Shown here: in pieces, positions 51,209 to 59,187 of the stretch
Position numbering within the stretch: the stretch's first letter is position 1
How the letters are laid out: each line of letters opens with the position of its first letter
Assembly: GCA_964446945.1 (NCBI GenBank)
Contig: CAYUQO010000018.1
Span: 1 to 64,000 of the forward strand
Reading direction: 5' to 3'
DNA length: 64,000 bases
From: CAIYRG01 sp964446945
GTDB taxonomy: Bacteria; Pseudomonadota; Alphaproteobacteria; Micropepsales; Micropepsaceae
Notes under the pieces: generated by a model
What the model saw: only the letters and a program-made list of their open reading frames with translations
What the model was told of the DNA's origin: nothing
Databases searched by the model: none
Program-made: the position numbers and the translations under genes

Positions 51209-51238
51209 CCGGAAGCGCCGGAGGCGCTATCCGGGGGT
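51209..51238. repeat. GC-rich palindrome in an intergenic gap
   Basis: CCCCGGAAGCGCC pairs with GGCGCTATCCGGGG with one bulged base, forming a 13-14 bp hairpin without a T-tract. It looks like a REP-type element or a structural terminator rather than an intrinsic one. Confidence 0.45.
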
Positions 51239-51343
51239 GGGAGAGGACTAAAGCAGGGGCAGTGTCTTCCTCGACCTTTCCATAACCCCGCAACGGAATG
51301 GCCGAGTTTGCGTTTATACGGGCGGCGTATAACGCACGAACAC

Positions 51344-51742
51344 ATGATACTTGGGTTTAGAACTCGCGCCACCGAACGTCTGTTTATGGGTGAGCAATCG
51401 GGAAAAACTCACCGCCGCTATGCGGATGCGGCGCTGCGCAAACTGGACATGCTGGACCGCGCACATCGTCTTGAGGATGTAAAGGCCGCGCCGGCAAGCA
51501 AATTGAAACGTCTCGTTGGCGATCGGCGGGGCCAGCATTCGATCCATCTCAATTCACGCTGGCGCATCTGCTTCGTGTGGACGAAAGAAGGTCCTGTCGA
51601 TGTTGAGATCGTCGATTATCATTCCCCCAAAGGACATGGTGTCCGCCGTGACAACACGGATCAAAAAGAAACTCGCGACCGGAATCGCGGCGGTGTATCC
51701 CGCCGTGGAATGCAAACCGGTCATCGAACCAAAAAGACCTGA
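51344..51742 (+). CDS. higB: HigB-type toxin (RelE superfamily mRNA interferase) with a lost stop codon
   Basis: A 132-residue protein. Residues 1-about 93 match HigB: MILGFRTRATERLF, LRKLDMLDRAHRLEDVKAAP, NSRWRICFVWTKEGPVDVEIVDYH. HigB proteins usually end at DYH, but here reading continues for about 39 residues of basic sequence overlapping higA. HigB cleaves mRNA in the ribosome A-site. Strongly basic tail and the loss of the expected stop make this a probable mutated or altered toxin. Confidence 0.82.
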   Translation: MILGFRTRATERLFMGEQSGKTHRRYADAALRKLDMLDRAHRLEDVKAAPASKLKRLVGDRRGQHSIHLNSRWRICFVWTKEGPVDVEIVDYHSPKGHGVRRDNTDQKETRDRNRGGVSRRGMQTGHRTKKT

Positions 51743-52115
51743 CCACCCGGCGCGCCGGCTGGCGCATTCGGCGCCTGCACGTGGCAAACTCCCGCTACGG
51801 GGCCCGAACAGCCGGAAAGCACTTCCCGACCGGATCACCGCCCATCCCGGCGAAGTCCTGCGCGAAGAATTCCTCAAACCCCTGGGCTTGTCTGTCAACG
51901 GATTGGCGGCCGGACTGCGTGTGCCGGCCACCCGGATTGGTGCCATCATTAATGGCGAAAGATCGGTAACGCCGGATACCGCGCTCAGGCTCGGCCGATT
52001 TTTCTGCAACAGCCCGGAATTCTGGATCAATTTACAGGCGATGCATGATTTGACTCGCGCCCGCGCCGAATTCGGCCACGACATCGAGCGCGATATCCGG
52101 CCTCTGGCTCAATAG
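51636..52115 (+). CDS. higA: HigA-type antitoxin, unusually long N-terminus
   Basis: A 159-residue protein. The XRE helix-turn-helix part is clear from HPGEVLREEFLKPLGLSVNGLAAGLRVPATRIGAIINGERSVTPDTALRLGRFFCNSPEFWINLQ. It would neutralise HigB and repress the operon. Typical HigA starts close to HPGEVL, whereas this frame adds about 70 basic residues. AAAGGA lies just before the ATG/GTG cluster at 51636-51641; later starts are possible. Confidence 0.82.
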   Translation: MVSAVTTRIKKKLATGIAAVYPAVECKPVIEPKRPDHPARRLAHSAPARGKLPLRGPNSRKALPDRITAHPGEVLREEFLKPLGLSVNGLAAGLRVPATRIGAIINGERSVTPDTALRLGRFFCNSPEFWINLQAMHDLTRARAEFGHDIERDIRPLAQ

Positions 52116-52129
52116 ACGTCTAGCGAAAT

Positions 52130-52549
52130 CTATTCGAGCGCAGCACGGATGCGTTCGGCAAATGCCTGCAGCTTTTCCGGTTTCTCCATCTCGCGCGCAT
52201 GCAAGCGGAAATCGGCTCCACCGCTGCGCGGAATGATGTGGAAATGCACGTGGAATACGCTTTGGCCTGCTGCCGCACCGTTCAGTTGCGCAATCATGAT
52301 CCCGGCCGCATCCATTGCCTTCTTGACCGCCTTCGCGACTTTTTGCGTGGTTGAGATCAGCGCCACGGCTCCTTCGGGCGAAAGCGTAAAAAAATCCTCT
52401 GCGTCCTCCTTCGGGATTACCAGGGCGTGGCCGTCGGCCTGCGGCATCACATCCATGAAGGCAAGAGTCCTGGCGTCCTCGTAGAGTCGCACACAGGCAA
52501 TTTCGCCGCGCAGGATTTTGGCAAACACGTTGTTCCGATCATAAGCCAT
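52130..52549 (-). CDS. HIT-family nucleotide hydrolase
   Basis: A 139-residue protein. Conserved blocks: FAKILRGEIACVRLYEDARTLAFMDVMPQADGHALVIPKE and the histidine triad HVHFHIIPR. HIT proteins hydrolyse nucleotide phosphoramidates and similar substrates in the cytoplasm. Length and the ATG start are normal. Convergent with higA and 14 bp downstream of the FemAB-like gene. Confidence 0.93.
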   Translation of the reverse strand: MAYDRNNVFAKILRGEIACVRLYEDARTLAFMDVMPQADGHALVIPKEDAEDFFTLSPEGAVALISTTQKVAKAVKKAMDAAGIMIAQLNGAAAGQSVFHVHFHIIPRSGGADFRLHAREMEKPEKLQAFAERIRAALE

Positions 52550-52563
52550 GATCCGTATACCCT

Positions 52564-53727
52564 CTATTGTTCCATTTTCCGGAACGGCGCGCGTTCCTTC
52601 AGCTCTTCCATATGACTGGTAACGGCTGCGCGCTCATCATCCAGATATTCCGCCACGGCCCGCCGCAAGCCGGCATGAGCGATGTAATGCGCCGACCAGG
52701 TCGGTTGCGGCATGTAACCCCGCAGCAGTTTGTGCGAACCCTGCGCGCCCGCCTCAACCCGTTTCAGCCCGCGTGCGATCGCAAAATCGATTGCCTGATA
52801 GTAGCAGGTCTCAAAATGCAGGAATGGTACGTATTCCGTGCATCCCCAGTTGCGCCCATAGAGCACCTCCCCGTCGAAGAAATTCAGCGCCCCGGCAATA
52901 TATCGCCGCCCGCGCCGGGCCATCACCAGCCAGATCTGCTCTGCCATGGATTGACCGATCAGGCTGAAAAACCGCCGCGTCAGATAGGGCGGATTCCATT
53001 TCTGGTTTCCGGTCGCGACATAACATTCGAAAAACTCGTCCCATACAGCCTCGGTCAGGTCTGCCCCGGAAAGCCAATCGAAACTGATTCCTTCGGCCGC
53101 AACGCTGCCACGCTCCTTGCGAAGGTTTTTGCGTTTCGCCGACGCCAGTTCGCCAAGAAAATCATCGAAAGAAGAATAGCCCCGGTTTTCCCAATGGAAT
53201 TGCTTGTCCGTACGGCGGAGATAACCTTCGGCGCCGGCAATGTCCCATTCGGCGCCGGTCATGAACGTGACGTGAAGCGAAGAAGCGCGCAGTTCGCCGG
53301 CGGCTCGTTCGCCGGCCTTGAGCAGCAAACGGCATGTATCTTCGTAAGGTTCACCCGCGGCGACCAGCAATTTTCGACCGGTCACCGGCGTGAACGGCAC
53401 GCTCGCCTGAAGCTTGGGATAGTACCGGCCGCCGGCACGAGCGAATGCCTCTGCCCAGCCATGGTCGAAGACATATTCGCCATAGGAATGCGATTTGAGA
53501 TAAAGCGGCAGCAGTCCGATCGCCATACCGTCCCGCGACAGCAGCAAGTGCAGCGGCTTCCATCCGGTTTTTGCGGTGGCCGACCCGGACTCCTCCAGAG
53601 CAGCGAAAAAATCATGGCGGATAAAAGGATAGGGGAGGGGATGGTGGTCGGGGTTGGCCAGATTGTCCCAGACCCGTGATCCAATTTCCTTTGCGCTGCC
53701 GCCGAATTTCGCCGTTGCACCGATCAC
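52564..53727 (-). CDS. FemAB-like GNAT-superfamily protein (DUF482 type)
   Basis: A 387-residue protein with the order of family PF04339: NPDHHPLPYPFIRHDFFAALEESG, GLLPLYLKSHSYGEYVFDHGWAEAF, PFTPVTGRKLL, YSSFDDFLGELASAKRKNLRKER, and the end block LHFETCYYQAIDFAIARGLKRVEAGAQGSHKLLRGYMPQPTWSAHYI. The group transfers amino acids or acyl groups; a peptidoglycan-linked role is often assumed but unproven. Intracellular, no signal peptide. Its start lies beside repeat copy A. Confidence 0.85.
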   Translation of the reverse strand: MIGATAKFGGSAKEIGSRVWDNLANPDHHPLPYPFIRHDFFAALEESGSATAKTGWKPLHLLLSRDGMAIGLLPLYLKSHSYGEYVFDHGWAEAFARAGGRYYPKLQASVPFTPVTGRKLLVAAGEPYEDTCRLLLKAGERAAGELRASSLHVTFMTGAEWDIAGAEGYLRRTDKQFHWENRGYSSFDDFLGELASAKRKNLRKERGSVAAEGISFDWLSGADLTEAVWDEFFECYVATGNQKWNPPYLTRRFFSLIGQSMAEQIWLVMARRGRRYIAGALNFFDGEVLYGRNWGCTEYVPFLHFETCYYQAIDFAIARGLKRVEAGAQGSHKLLRGYMPQPTWSAHYIAHAGLRRAVAEYLDDERAAVTSHMEELKERAPFRKMEQ

Positions 53728-53769
53728 GCAGATTCGAACTTTCCGGCGATTGCGGGATGCGCGAAATTG

Positions 53770-53915
53770 CCCAGTGTCCCGATTCCCAAATTCGCCTGGC
53801 TCTCTATATCGGCATCCGAGCCGATTTCAGAATCGAAAGGACACTGGCAACTTATTGATTCTGGTGTCGTTTCGCTTCCGAACTGCGCCAAGTGTCCTAT
53901 ATCGGCAAAGAGGGG
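53770..53915 (+). repeat. Dispersed structured intergenic repeat, copy A
   Basis: The stretch from AGTGTCCCGATTC through GGCATCCGAGCCGATTTCAG, AATCGAAAGGAC and GATTCTGGTGTCGTTTCG to GCCAAGTGTCC aligns, in opposite orientation, with copy B at 60439. It has internal inverted parts and no coding content. It sits upstream of aguA. Confidence 0.65.
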
Positions 53916-53944
53916 CATAGCATTTTGTGCCACAAGGCCATGCC

Positions 53945-54994
53945 ATGACGGGTACCACACACGCACTATCGCGTTACCCTGCCGAACAAGGCTTCGCATG
54001 GCCGGCGGAGTGGAGTGCGCACCGGCGCACCTGGATGTGCTGGCCGTCGCGCCTTCACTGTTTTGGCGATGCAGATCGACTTCTGCGCGGCCAACAGGCG
54101 CTCGCGAATTTGGTACGCACCGTTGCTGCTGTAGAATCCGTGACGCTTGCGGTGCGTGCCGAAGATGTCGCCGAAGCGCGGCTGGCAACTGGCGGATTGG
54201 CCGAAATTCTCGAGCTGCCGCTGGACGACGGTTGGGCGCGCGACATCGGGCCGACATTCCTTTCCGGCAAGGAAAAAGCCGGTGCGGGCGTGCAATGGAA
54301 CTTCAACGCCTGGGGTCACAAATATCAGCCCTATGCCCATGACGCGATGTTCGCGCGCCGAATACTTGATGCAATGGGTGTTCACGCGTTCGCCGCACCT
54401 TTGGTGTGCGAAGGCGGCGCGCTGCATGGCGATGGCGAGGGTACGATTTTGACCACCGAACAGTGCCTGCTCAACACCAACCGCAATCCCGGCCTGGCGC
54501 GGGAAGATGTAGAAAAAGTGCTTCGTCTGTATCTCGGTGCACAGAAGGTGATCTGGCTGCAGGGCCGGTTTTCAGACGTGGAAACCGACGGACACATCGA
54601 CAATATCGCCTGCTTTGCCTCCCCTGGCCGAGTGATCCTCGGCGTTCCGGATTCGCGAGAGCATCCGGACTGGGAGCCCGCGCACGACGCACTGCGTACA
54701 CTGACCAATTCACGTGATGCCCGCGGTCGCGCGCTTGATGTCGTTCCGCTGCCGCAGCCGAGGCAGCAGCGTTTGTCGTGGTCGGGTCAGTTGTTGCAGG
54801 CGAGTTATGTAAATTTTTATCTTGCCAATGGCGCGGTCATAATGCCGGCCTTTGACGATCCTCATGACGATATCGCCCGCGATCTTCTCGGAAGCCTGTT
54901 TCAGGGGCGCAAAATCCTGCAGCTCGATGCACTCGATCTTGTACAGGGCGGTGGTGGAATTCATTGCATGACCCAGCAGGAGCCCGCGCCGTGA
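53945..54994 (+). CDS. aguA: Agmatine deiminase
   Basis: A 349-residue enzyme that deiminates agmatine to N-carbamoylputrescine. Family markers: AWPAEWSAHRRTWMCWPS, DDGWARDIGPTFL, FNAWGHKYQPY, VCEGGALHGDGEGTILTTEQCLLNTNRNPG, FSDVETDGHIDNIACF, and the nucleophile Cys in GGGGIHCMTQQEP. It is directly coupled to aguB (next gene begins at GTGA overlapping the stop). The chosen ATG lies 18 bp inside a slightly longer frame. Confidence 0.93.
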   Translation: MTGTTHALSRYPAEQGFAWPAEWSAHRRTWMCWPSRLHCFGDADRLLRGQQALANLVRTVAAVESVTLAVRAEDVAEARLATGGLAEILELPLDDGWARDIGPTFLSGKEKAGAGVQWNFNAWGHKYQPYAHDAMFARRILDAMGVHAFAAPLVCEGGALHGDGEGTILTTEQCLLNTNRNPGLAREDVEKVLRLYLGAQKVIWLQGRFSDVETDGHIDNIACFASPGRVILGVPDSREHPDWEPAHDALRTLTNSRDARGRALDVVPLPQPRQQRLSWSGQLLQASYVNFYLANGAVIMPAFDDPHDDIARDLLGSLFQGRKILQLDALDLVQGGGGIHCMTQQEPAP

Positions 54995-55866
54995 GCAGGA
55001 TGACAACTGTCGCAGCAACCCAGTTCGCTATGTCCTGGGACCGTGACGCCAACATTGCCAAGGCGAAGGGCATGGTGCGCCGGGCAGCGGCCAAAGGAGC
55101 GCGGGTCGTGCTGCTTCCCGAACTGTTTGAAACGCCCTATTTTTGTCAGGACCAGTCGGCGGCCCATCTCGCACTGGCGCAGTCTTTTGCAGCCAATCCG
55201 CTGATTGCGGAATTCGCGGCGCTGGCCAAAGAATTAGGCGTGATCCTGCCGCTCAGCTTCTTCGAGCGGGCGCATAACGCCTATTATAATTCGCTGGCGA
55301 TGATCGACGATGCCGGCAAGGTGCTCGGCCATTATCGGAAGTCGCACATCCCTGACGGGCCGGGATACCAGGAAAAATTCTATTTCCACCCCGGCGACAC
55401 CGGGTTCAAATGCTGGCCCACGAGCGCGGGCAATCTTGGTGCGGCGATTTGCTGGGACCAGTGGTTTCCCGAAGCTGCGCGCATCATGGCGCTCAAGGGC
55501 GCGGAAATCCTGTTCTACCCAACTGCCATCGGCAGTGAACCGCCGCCGGCGCCGCCGGTCGATTCACGCGATCACTGGCGGCGCGTCATGCAGGGCCACG
55601 CCGCCGCCAACTATGTACCGGTCGTCGCATCCAATCGTATCGGCATGGAGAAGGGCAGTGCCGGAGAACTTAACTTTTATGGTTCATCATTTATTACCGG
55701 CCCGCGAGGCGACATTGTCGCGGAACTTGGCCGCGACGAGGAGGGCGTCATCACAGCCAGTTTCGACCTCGCCGAAATCGAAATTCTCCGCGATTCCTGG
55801 GGGCTTTTTCGCGATCGCAGGCCTGAGCTTTACGGTGCAATATTAACCGCAGACGGTGAACAGTAG
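54991..55866 (+). CDS. aguB: N-carbamoylputrescine amidase
   Basis: A 291-residue nitrilase-superfamily enzyme that hydrolyses N-carbamoylputrescine to putrescine. Catalytic triad: Glu in VVLLPELFETPYF, Lys in HYRKSHIPDGPGY, Cys in GAAICWDQWFPEAARIM. The GTG start with AGGAG upstream overlaps the aguA stop, supporting an agmatine-to-putrescine operon. An internal ATG 9 bp later is an alternative. Confidence 0.93.
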   Translation: MSRMTTVAATQFAMSWDRDANIAKAKGMVRRAAAKGARVVLLPELFETPYFCQDQSAAHLALAQSFAANPLIAEFAALAKELGVILPLSFFERAHNAYYNSLAMIDDAGKVLGHYRKSHIPDGPGYQEKFYFHPGDTGFKCWPTSAGNLGAAICWDQWFPEAARIMALKGAEILFYPTAIGSEPPPAPPVDSRDHWRRVMQGHAAANYVPVVASNRIGMEKGSAGELNFYGSSFITGPRGDIVAELGRDEEGVITASFDLAEIEILRDSWGLFRDRRPELYGAILTADGEQ

Positions 55867-55937
55867 CCCCGTAACGTCAATGCGGTGTTAAGTTTTGCCG
55901 GCTACGTTGGCGGCTTTGGCGACATCGAGGTGGGCGC

Positions 55938-56312
55938 ATGGACGTCGCAACAAAGACTGTTCTGGTGGTCGAGGACAATGAGCTTAATATGAAGCTCTTC
56001 CACGACCTGCTTGACGCGCATGGGTATCGCATCCTGCAGACGCGGGATGGGATGGAAGCGCTGAGTATTGCCCGGGAGCATCGTCCCGACCTGATCTTGA
56101 TGGATATTCAGCTTCCCGAAGTCTCTGGGCTGGAAGTCACCAAATGGCTAAAACAGGACGAGAACCTGCGTTCGATTCCAGTCGTCGCGGTGACTGCTTT
56201 CGCCATGAAGGGGGATGCTGAGCTTATGCAGCAGGGTGGCTGCGAAGGATATCTTTCCAAACCGATCTCGATTGCCGGTTTCCTCGAAACCGTGCGCCGC
56301 TTTCTCGGCTGA
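55938..56312 (+). CDS. divK: DivK-like single-domain response regulator
   Basis: A 124-residue receiver domain with no output domain. The acidic pocket is VEDNE, the phospho-acceptor Asp is in LILMDIQLPEVSG, the Thr is in VAVTAFAMKG, and the Lys in YLSKPI. Size, motif details (MDIQLPEVSGLEVTKWLK) and placement 9 bp before pleD match the alphaproteobacterial divK-pleD pair that links cell-cycle signalling to c-di-GMP. Confidence 0.92.
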   Translation: MDVATKTVLVVEDNELNMKLFHDLLDAHGYRILQTRDGMEALSIAREHRPDLILMDIQLPEVSGLEVTKWLKQDENLRSIPVVAVTAFAMKGDAELMQQGGCEGYLSKPISIAGFLETVRRFLG

Positions 56313-56321
56313 GGACCAGCG

Positions 56322-57689
56322 ATGACCGCACGTGTTCTGGTGGTCGACGACATAGCGGTGAATGTCAGGCTGCTGGAAGCCAAACTCTCGGCCGAATATT
56401 TCCACGTGCAGACCGCTTCCGGTGGGGAGGAGGCGCTGTCGAAGATCCATGATGATCCCCCCGATATTGTGCTGCTCGATGTCATGATGCCGGGCATGGA
56501 CGGTTTCGAAGTCTGCCGTCGCATGAAACAGGATCCGGCCTGTGCTCATGTTCCCGTCGTAATGGTCACCGCGCTGGACCAGCCGTCGGACCGCATCAAG
56601 GGTCTGGATGCAGGCGCGGATGATTTCCTGACAAAACCGGTTGACGATCTGTCGATGTTTGCCCGCGTGCGCTCACTCGTCCGCATGAAGAGCATGTTCG
56701 AGGAACTGCGCATGCGGGAGGAAACGCGGCAAAATCTGGGCCTTCCCGACGAAACTGCGCTCGCCATCGAATCCGATCCCACCGGGACCATTCTGTTCGT
56801 CGACGACCGGCCGGACCTGCCGGTATGGATCGATAGCCTTTCCCGTCTGGGCAATGATGTCACCGGCATCAGTGATTTTGGCGAGGCGCTGGCCCGCACG
56901 GGCGAACAATCCTATGACGCCATTGTTGTGAACGTTTCTTCGCCTTCGTTCGACGGTCTGCGGCTGATTTCCGAAATCCGCGCCAATCCGGCGCTGCGCA
57001 ATACGCCGGTCATTTCCCTGTTGGCGGCAGGCGAACACCGCAAACTTGCCCAGGCGCTTGATCTCGGCGCCACTGACTACCTGCATCTGCCGCTCGACCG
57101 AAGCGAGTTTCTCGTTCGCGTCAAAACCCAGTTGCGCAAAAAGCGCTATACCGACCTCCTGCGCCAGAATGTTCAGCGCGGTATCGAAATGGCGCTGAGG
57201 GATCATCTCACCGGTTTGTTCAATCGCCGTTATCTGTCCCAGCACCTAGAAACCCTGCTGAAATGTGCTTCGGCGGCAAAGCCGATTTCGCTGTTGATCA
57301 TGGACATCGATTATTTCAGCCGGGTCAACAACACCCATGGCCACCTCGCGGGTGACGACGTCCTGCGCCAGTTTGCCGAAAGACTGGCGGAGAACATCCG
57401 CGGTATTGACCTTGCGTGCCGCTATGGCGGTGAAGAATTCGTCGTCGTTCTCTCTGACACCGAACCGAGCGTCGCCTGCCTTATTGCCGAACGGCTGAGG
57501 CGGGCGGTGGAAAAGTCGCCATTTGCGGTAGAGCAGGCGTCAGCGCAGATACCGATCACCGTGAGTATCGGAATCGCGTCGTCTTTCGGTGACGGGGAGA
57601 GTTCCGCCGCGCTGCTGCACCGGGCAGATCAGGCCCTTTATCGCGCCAAAGGCGAGGGCCGTAATCGCGTGATTACCCAAGCCGCCTGA
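56322..57689 (+). CDS. pleD: PleD-like diguanylate cyclase
   Basis: A 455-residue protein: REC1 (about 1-120, acceptor Asp in IVLLDVMMPGMDG), REC2 (about 140-260) where the acceptor site reads VVNVSSPSFDG, so it lacks the aspartate and acts as a dimerisation adaptor, and a C-terminal GGDEF domain (about 280-455) with the active site RYGGEEF. The allosteric I-site is RGID, five residues before GGEEF, predicting product inhibition by c-di-GMP. Same order as in Caulobacter. Confidence 0.93.
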   Translation: MTARVLVVDDIAVNVRLLEAKLSAEYFHVQTASGGEEALSKIHDDPPDIVLLDVMMPGMDGFEVCRRMKQDPACAHVPVVMVTALDQPSDRIKGLDAGADDFLTKPVDDLSMFARVRSLVRMKSMFEELRMREETRQNLGLPDETALAIESDPTGTILFVDDRPDLPVWIDSLSRLGNDVTGISDFGEALARTGEQSYDAIVVNVSSPSFDGLRLISEIRANPALRNTPVISLLAAGEHRKLAQALDLGATDYLHLPLDRSEFLVRVKTQLRKKRYTDLLRQNVQRGIEMALRDHLTGLFNRRYLSQHLETLLKCASAAKPISLLIMDIDYFSRVNNTHGHLAGDDVLRQFAERLAENIRGIDLACRYGGEEFVVVLSDTEPSVACLIAERLRRAVEKSPFAVEQASAQIPITVSIGIASSFGDGESSAALLHRADQALYRAKGEGRNRVITQAA

Positions 57690-57701
57690 ACCGGAAGCAG
57701 A

Positions 57702-58193
57702 TCACTCCGTCACGGGGGCAGATATCTGATTTCCTCCGGCAACCACGCGAACCGTCTTCACTTCCGGCGGGACTGAGTCGAGGCGCAGCTCCGCATTGAC
57801 CATTTGAGGTGTTTGACCGGTAGATGTCTGGTCCGGCGATGTGGCGACGAATTTGTAAATCTTGACTGACGGATCGCGACTGGCGGCCGTGTCTTCCACG
57901 AGGCGCGGGTTGCTCCAGCCCCCGGAAGGAACCGTTCCGATGACGTCTATGATCAGCGCCTCGGGAGAATCCGGGGCCCGGTTGAGCGTGACACTGTCCA
58001 CGGATGAAACCGGAAGTTCCGCCTGCGGAGGAATCGGGGGTGGCTGTGGAGCAGGCGCAGGAAGGGGCGCCGCGGGGGCGGGCGCGGCTGCGGGTGCGGA
58101 TTGAGGCTGTGCTGGCGGAGAATTGCGGTTACAGCCAATGATGACTGCAAACGCGAGCATTACCACAGGCAGCCGGACAAAAAGCGATCTCAT
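57702..58193 (-). CDS. Proline-rich lipoprotein
   Basis: A 163-residue protein. Signal peptide with lipobox around VIIGC (residue about 19). A 40-residue Pro/Ala linker (APAAAPAPAAPLPAPAPQPPP) precedes a mostly beta domain (SSVDSVTLNRAPDSPEALIIDVIGTVPSGGW, VNAELRLDSVPPEVKTVRVVAGG). First of three proline-rich lipoproteins here. Function unknown; outer-membrane anchoring likely. Confidence 0.7.
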   Translation of the reverse strand: MRSLFVRLPVVMLAFAVIIGCNRNSPPAQPQSAPAAAPAPAAPLPAPAPQPPPIPPQAELPVSSVDSVTLNRAPDSPEALIIDVIGTVPSGGWSNPRLVEDTAASRDPSVKIYKFVATSPDQTSTGQTPQMVNAELRLDSVPPEVKTVRVVAGGNQISAPVTE

Positions 58194-58236
58194 GCGGCGA
58201 AGTTCCTTCACCGTAACTCAATCGCTATAAGCAAGC

Positions 58237-58264
58237 GTCCCGGCGGGATCAACTCCGCCGGGAC
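58237..58264 (-). terminator. Hairpin after the collagen-like lipoprotein gene
   Basis: GTCCCGGCGG and CCGCCGGGAC form a 10-bp stem; on the minus strand it is followed by a GCTTGCTTATAG stretch that is only partly T-rich. Probable terminator of the lipoprotein gene that ends at 58280. Confidence 0.55.
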
Positions 58265-58279
58265 GTCAATCAAGCCAGA

Positions 58280-58603
58280 TTAAGGTGCCGGTGCTGGTGC
58301 GGGTGCGCCGCCCGGATTTCCTGCGCCACCAGGTGGAGTTCCAGTGTCCGGTGCCGGCGCGCCTGGTGCGCCCGGTGCTCCAGGTTGGCCAGGTGCACCC
58401 GGTGCGCCTGGCGGGGGAGCGCCGGGAGCTTCCGCGCCCGGAACGCCCGGAGCGCCCGGAGCGCCTGGAGCTCCCGGGGCCGGCGCAGCCGCCGGTGCAT
58501 TGGCGTTATTGTCCGTACCCGGCGCCGGGTTGTTTTGATTGCAACCTGCCAAAACGACCATCGCCGCGGAAAAGATAAGTGTATTGAACACGTTCGCCTT
58601 CAT
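58280..58603 (-). CDS. Collagen-like (GAP-repeat) lipoprotein
   Basis: A 107-residue protein. Lipobox LAGC at residues about 18-21 after a short signal peptide. The mature part is mainly Gly-Ala-Pro triplets (APGAPGAPGAPGVPG, PGAPGQPGAPGAPGAP) with an acidic opening (NNANAPAAA). Gly at every third position gives a collagen-like pattern that could form triple helices. A paralogue lies at 58833. The ATG at the signal peptide is the right start, not a longer upstream frame. Confidence 0.7.
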   Translation of the reverse strand: MKANVFNTLIFSAAMVVLAGCNQNNPAPGTDNNANAPAAAPAPGAPGAPGAPGVPGAEAPGAPPPGAPGAPGQPGAPGAPGAPAPDTGTPPGGAGNPGGAPAPAPAP

Positions 58604-58772
58604 GACATTCCCTCTGAACGTTTCTGCGGCGCTGGAAAGCGCGAGCAGACGCGCCGCGCCGGACGGTAGAGAACGCACGAAATCGAAAGCGGTTGATAAG
58701 ATGAATCTCAGGGCCGCCCTTTAACTGCTGCAAAGAGCGGCCATCTGCGCATTGAGCGCAGGCAACGTACAA

Positions 58773-58804
58773 CGCCCCGGACGGACATTTGCCCATCCGA
58801 GGCG
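58773..58804 (-). terminator. Imperfect hairpin after the second collagen-like gene
   Basis: CGCCCCGGACGG and CCATCCGAGGCG pair with one or two mismatches around ACATTTGC. The minus-strand flank (TTGTACG) is only weakly T-rich. Confidence 0.4.
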
Positions 58805-58832
58805 CTGCATGTTTAGACGTAATTACGGACGA

Positions 58833-59099
58833 TCAGGGAGCCGGAGCTGGAGCCGCCGGAGCTGGTGCACCAGGTGCGCCCGGTTCGCCGGGAGCGCCAG
58901 GCGCGCCCGGAGCACCCGGAGCGGCGTTCTGATCCGGCGCAGGAGCCGGAGCGGCGTTCTGATCTGCCGGAGCGGGAGCTGCCGGCGCGGGAGCGGCGTT
59001 CTGATCCGCCGGGGCGGGCGCCGGATTGGGGCCGTTCTGGTTGCAAGCGACAAGGAAAGTCGCGGTTGCAAGCGCGGCAAGTACTTTCAGAGACTTCAT
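58833..59099 (-). CDS. Pro/Ala-rich, partly collagen-like lipoprotein (paralogue)
   Basis: An 88-residue protein. Signal peptide with lipobox LVAC (residue about 19), then NQNG, repeated PADQNAAPAPAAPAPADQNAAPAPAPDQNA units, and a GAPGAPGAPGEPGAPGAP block. It shares the CNQN start of the mature part and triplet style with the gene at 58280, indicating a recent duplication and repeat expansion. Sequencing slippage in this region is possible. Confidence 0.68.
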   Translation of the reverse strand: MKSLKVLAALATATFLVACNQNGPNPAPAPADQNAAPAPAAPAPADQNAAPAPAPDQNAAPGAPGAPGAPGEPGAPGAPAPAAPAPAP

Positions 59100-59187
59100 T
59101 TGGTAACTCCTATGCAGGCGAAAATGGAAATGCCGTATTCCGGATTGGAGACTCTTGACTAATGTAGAGTCGACACAAACTCAACGC

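Noticed and set aside
52567..53679. Plus-strand 370-codon frame over the FemAB-like gene
   Set aside because: Antisense to a gene with family-level motifs; composition (Arg/Pro/Gln) is that of a complement frame and no ribosome site is present.
58285..58578. Plus-strand frames opposite the collagen-like lipoproteins
   Set aside because: They are complements of repetitive GC-rich triplets; the minus-strand reading has signal peptides with lipoboxes.
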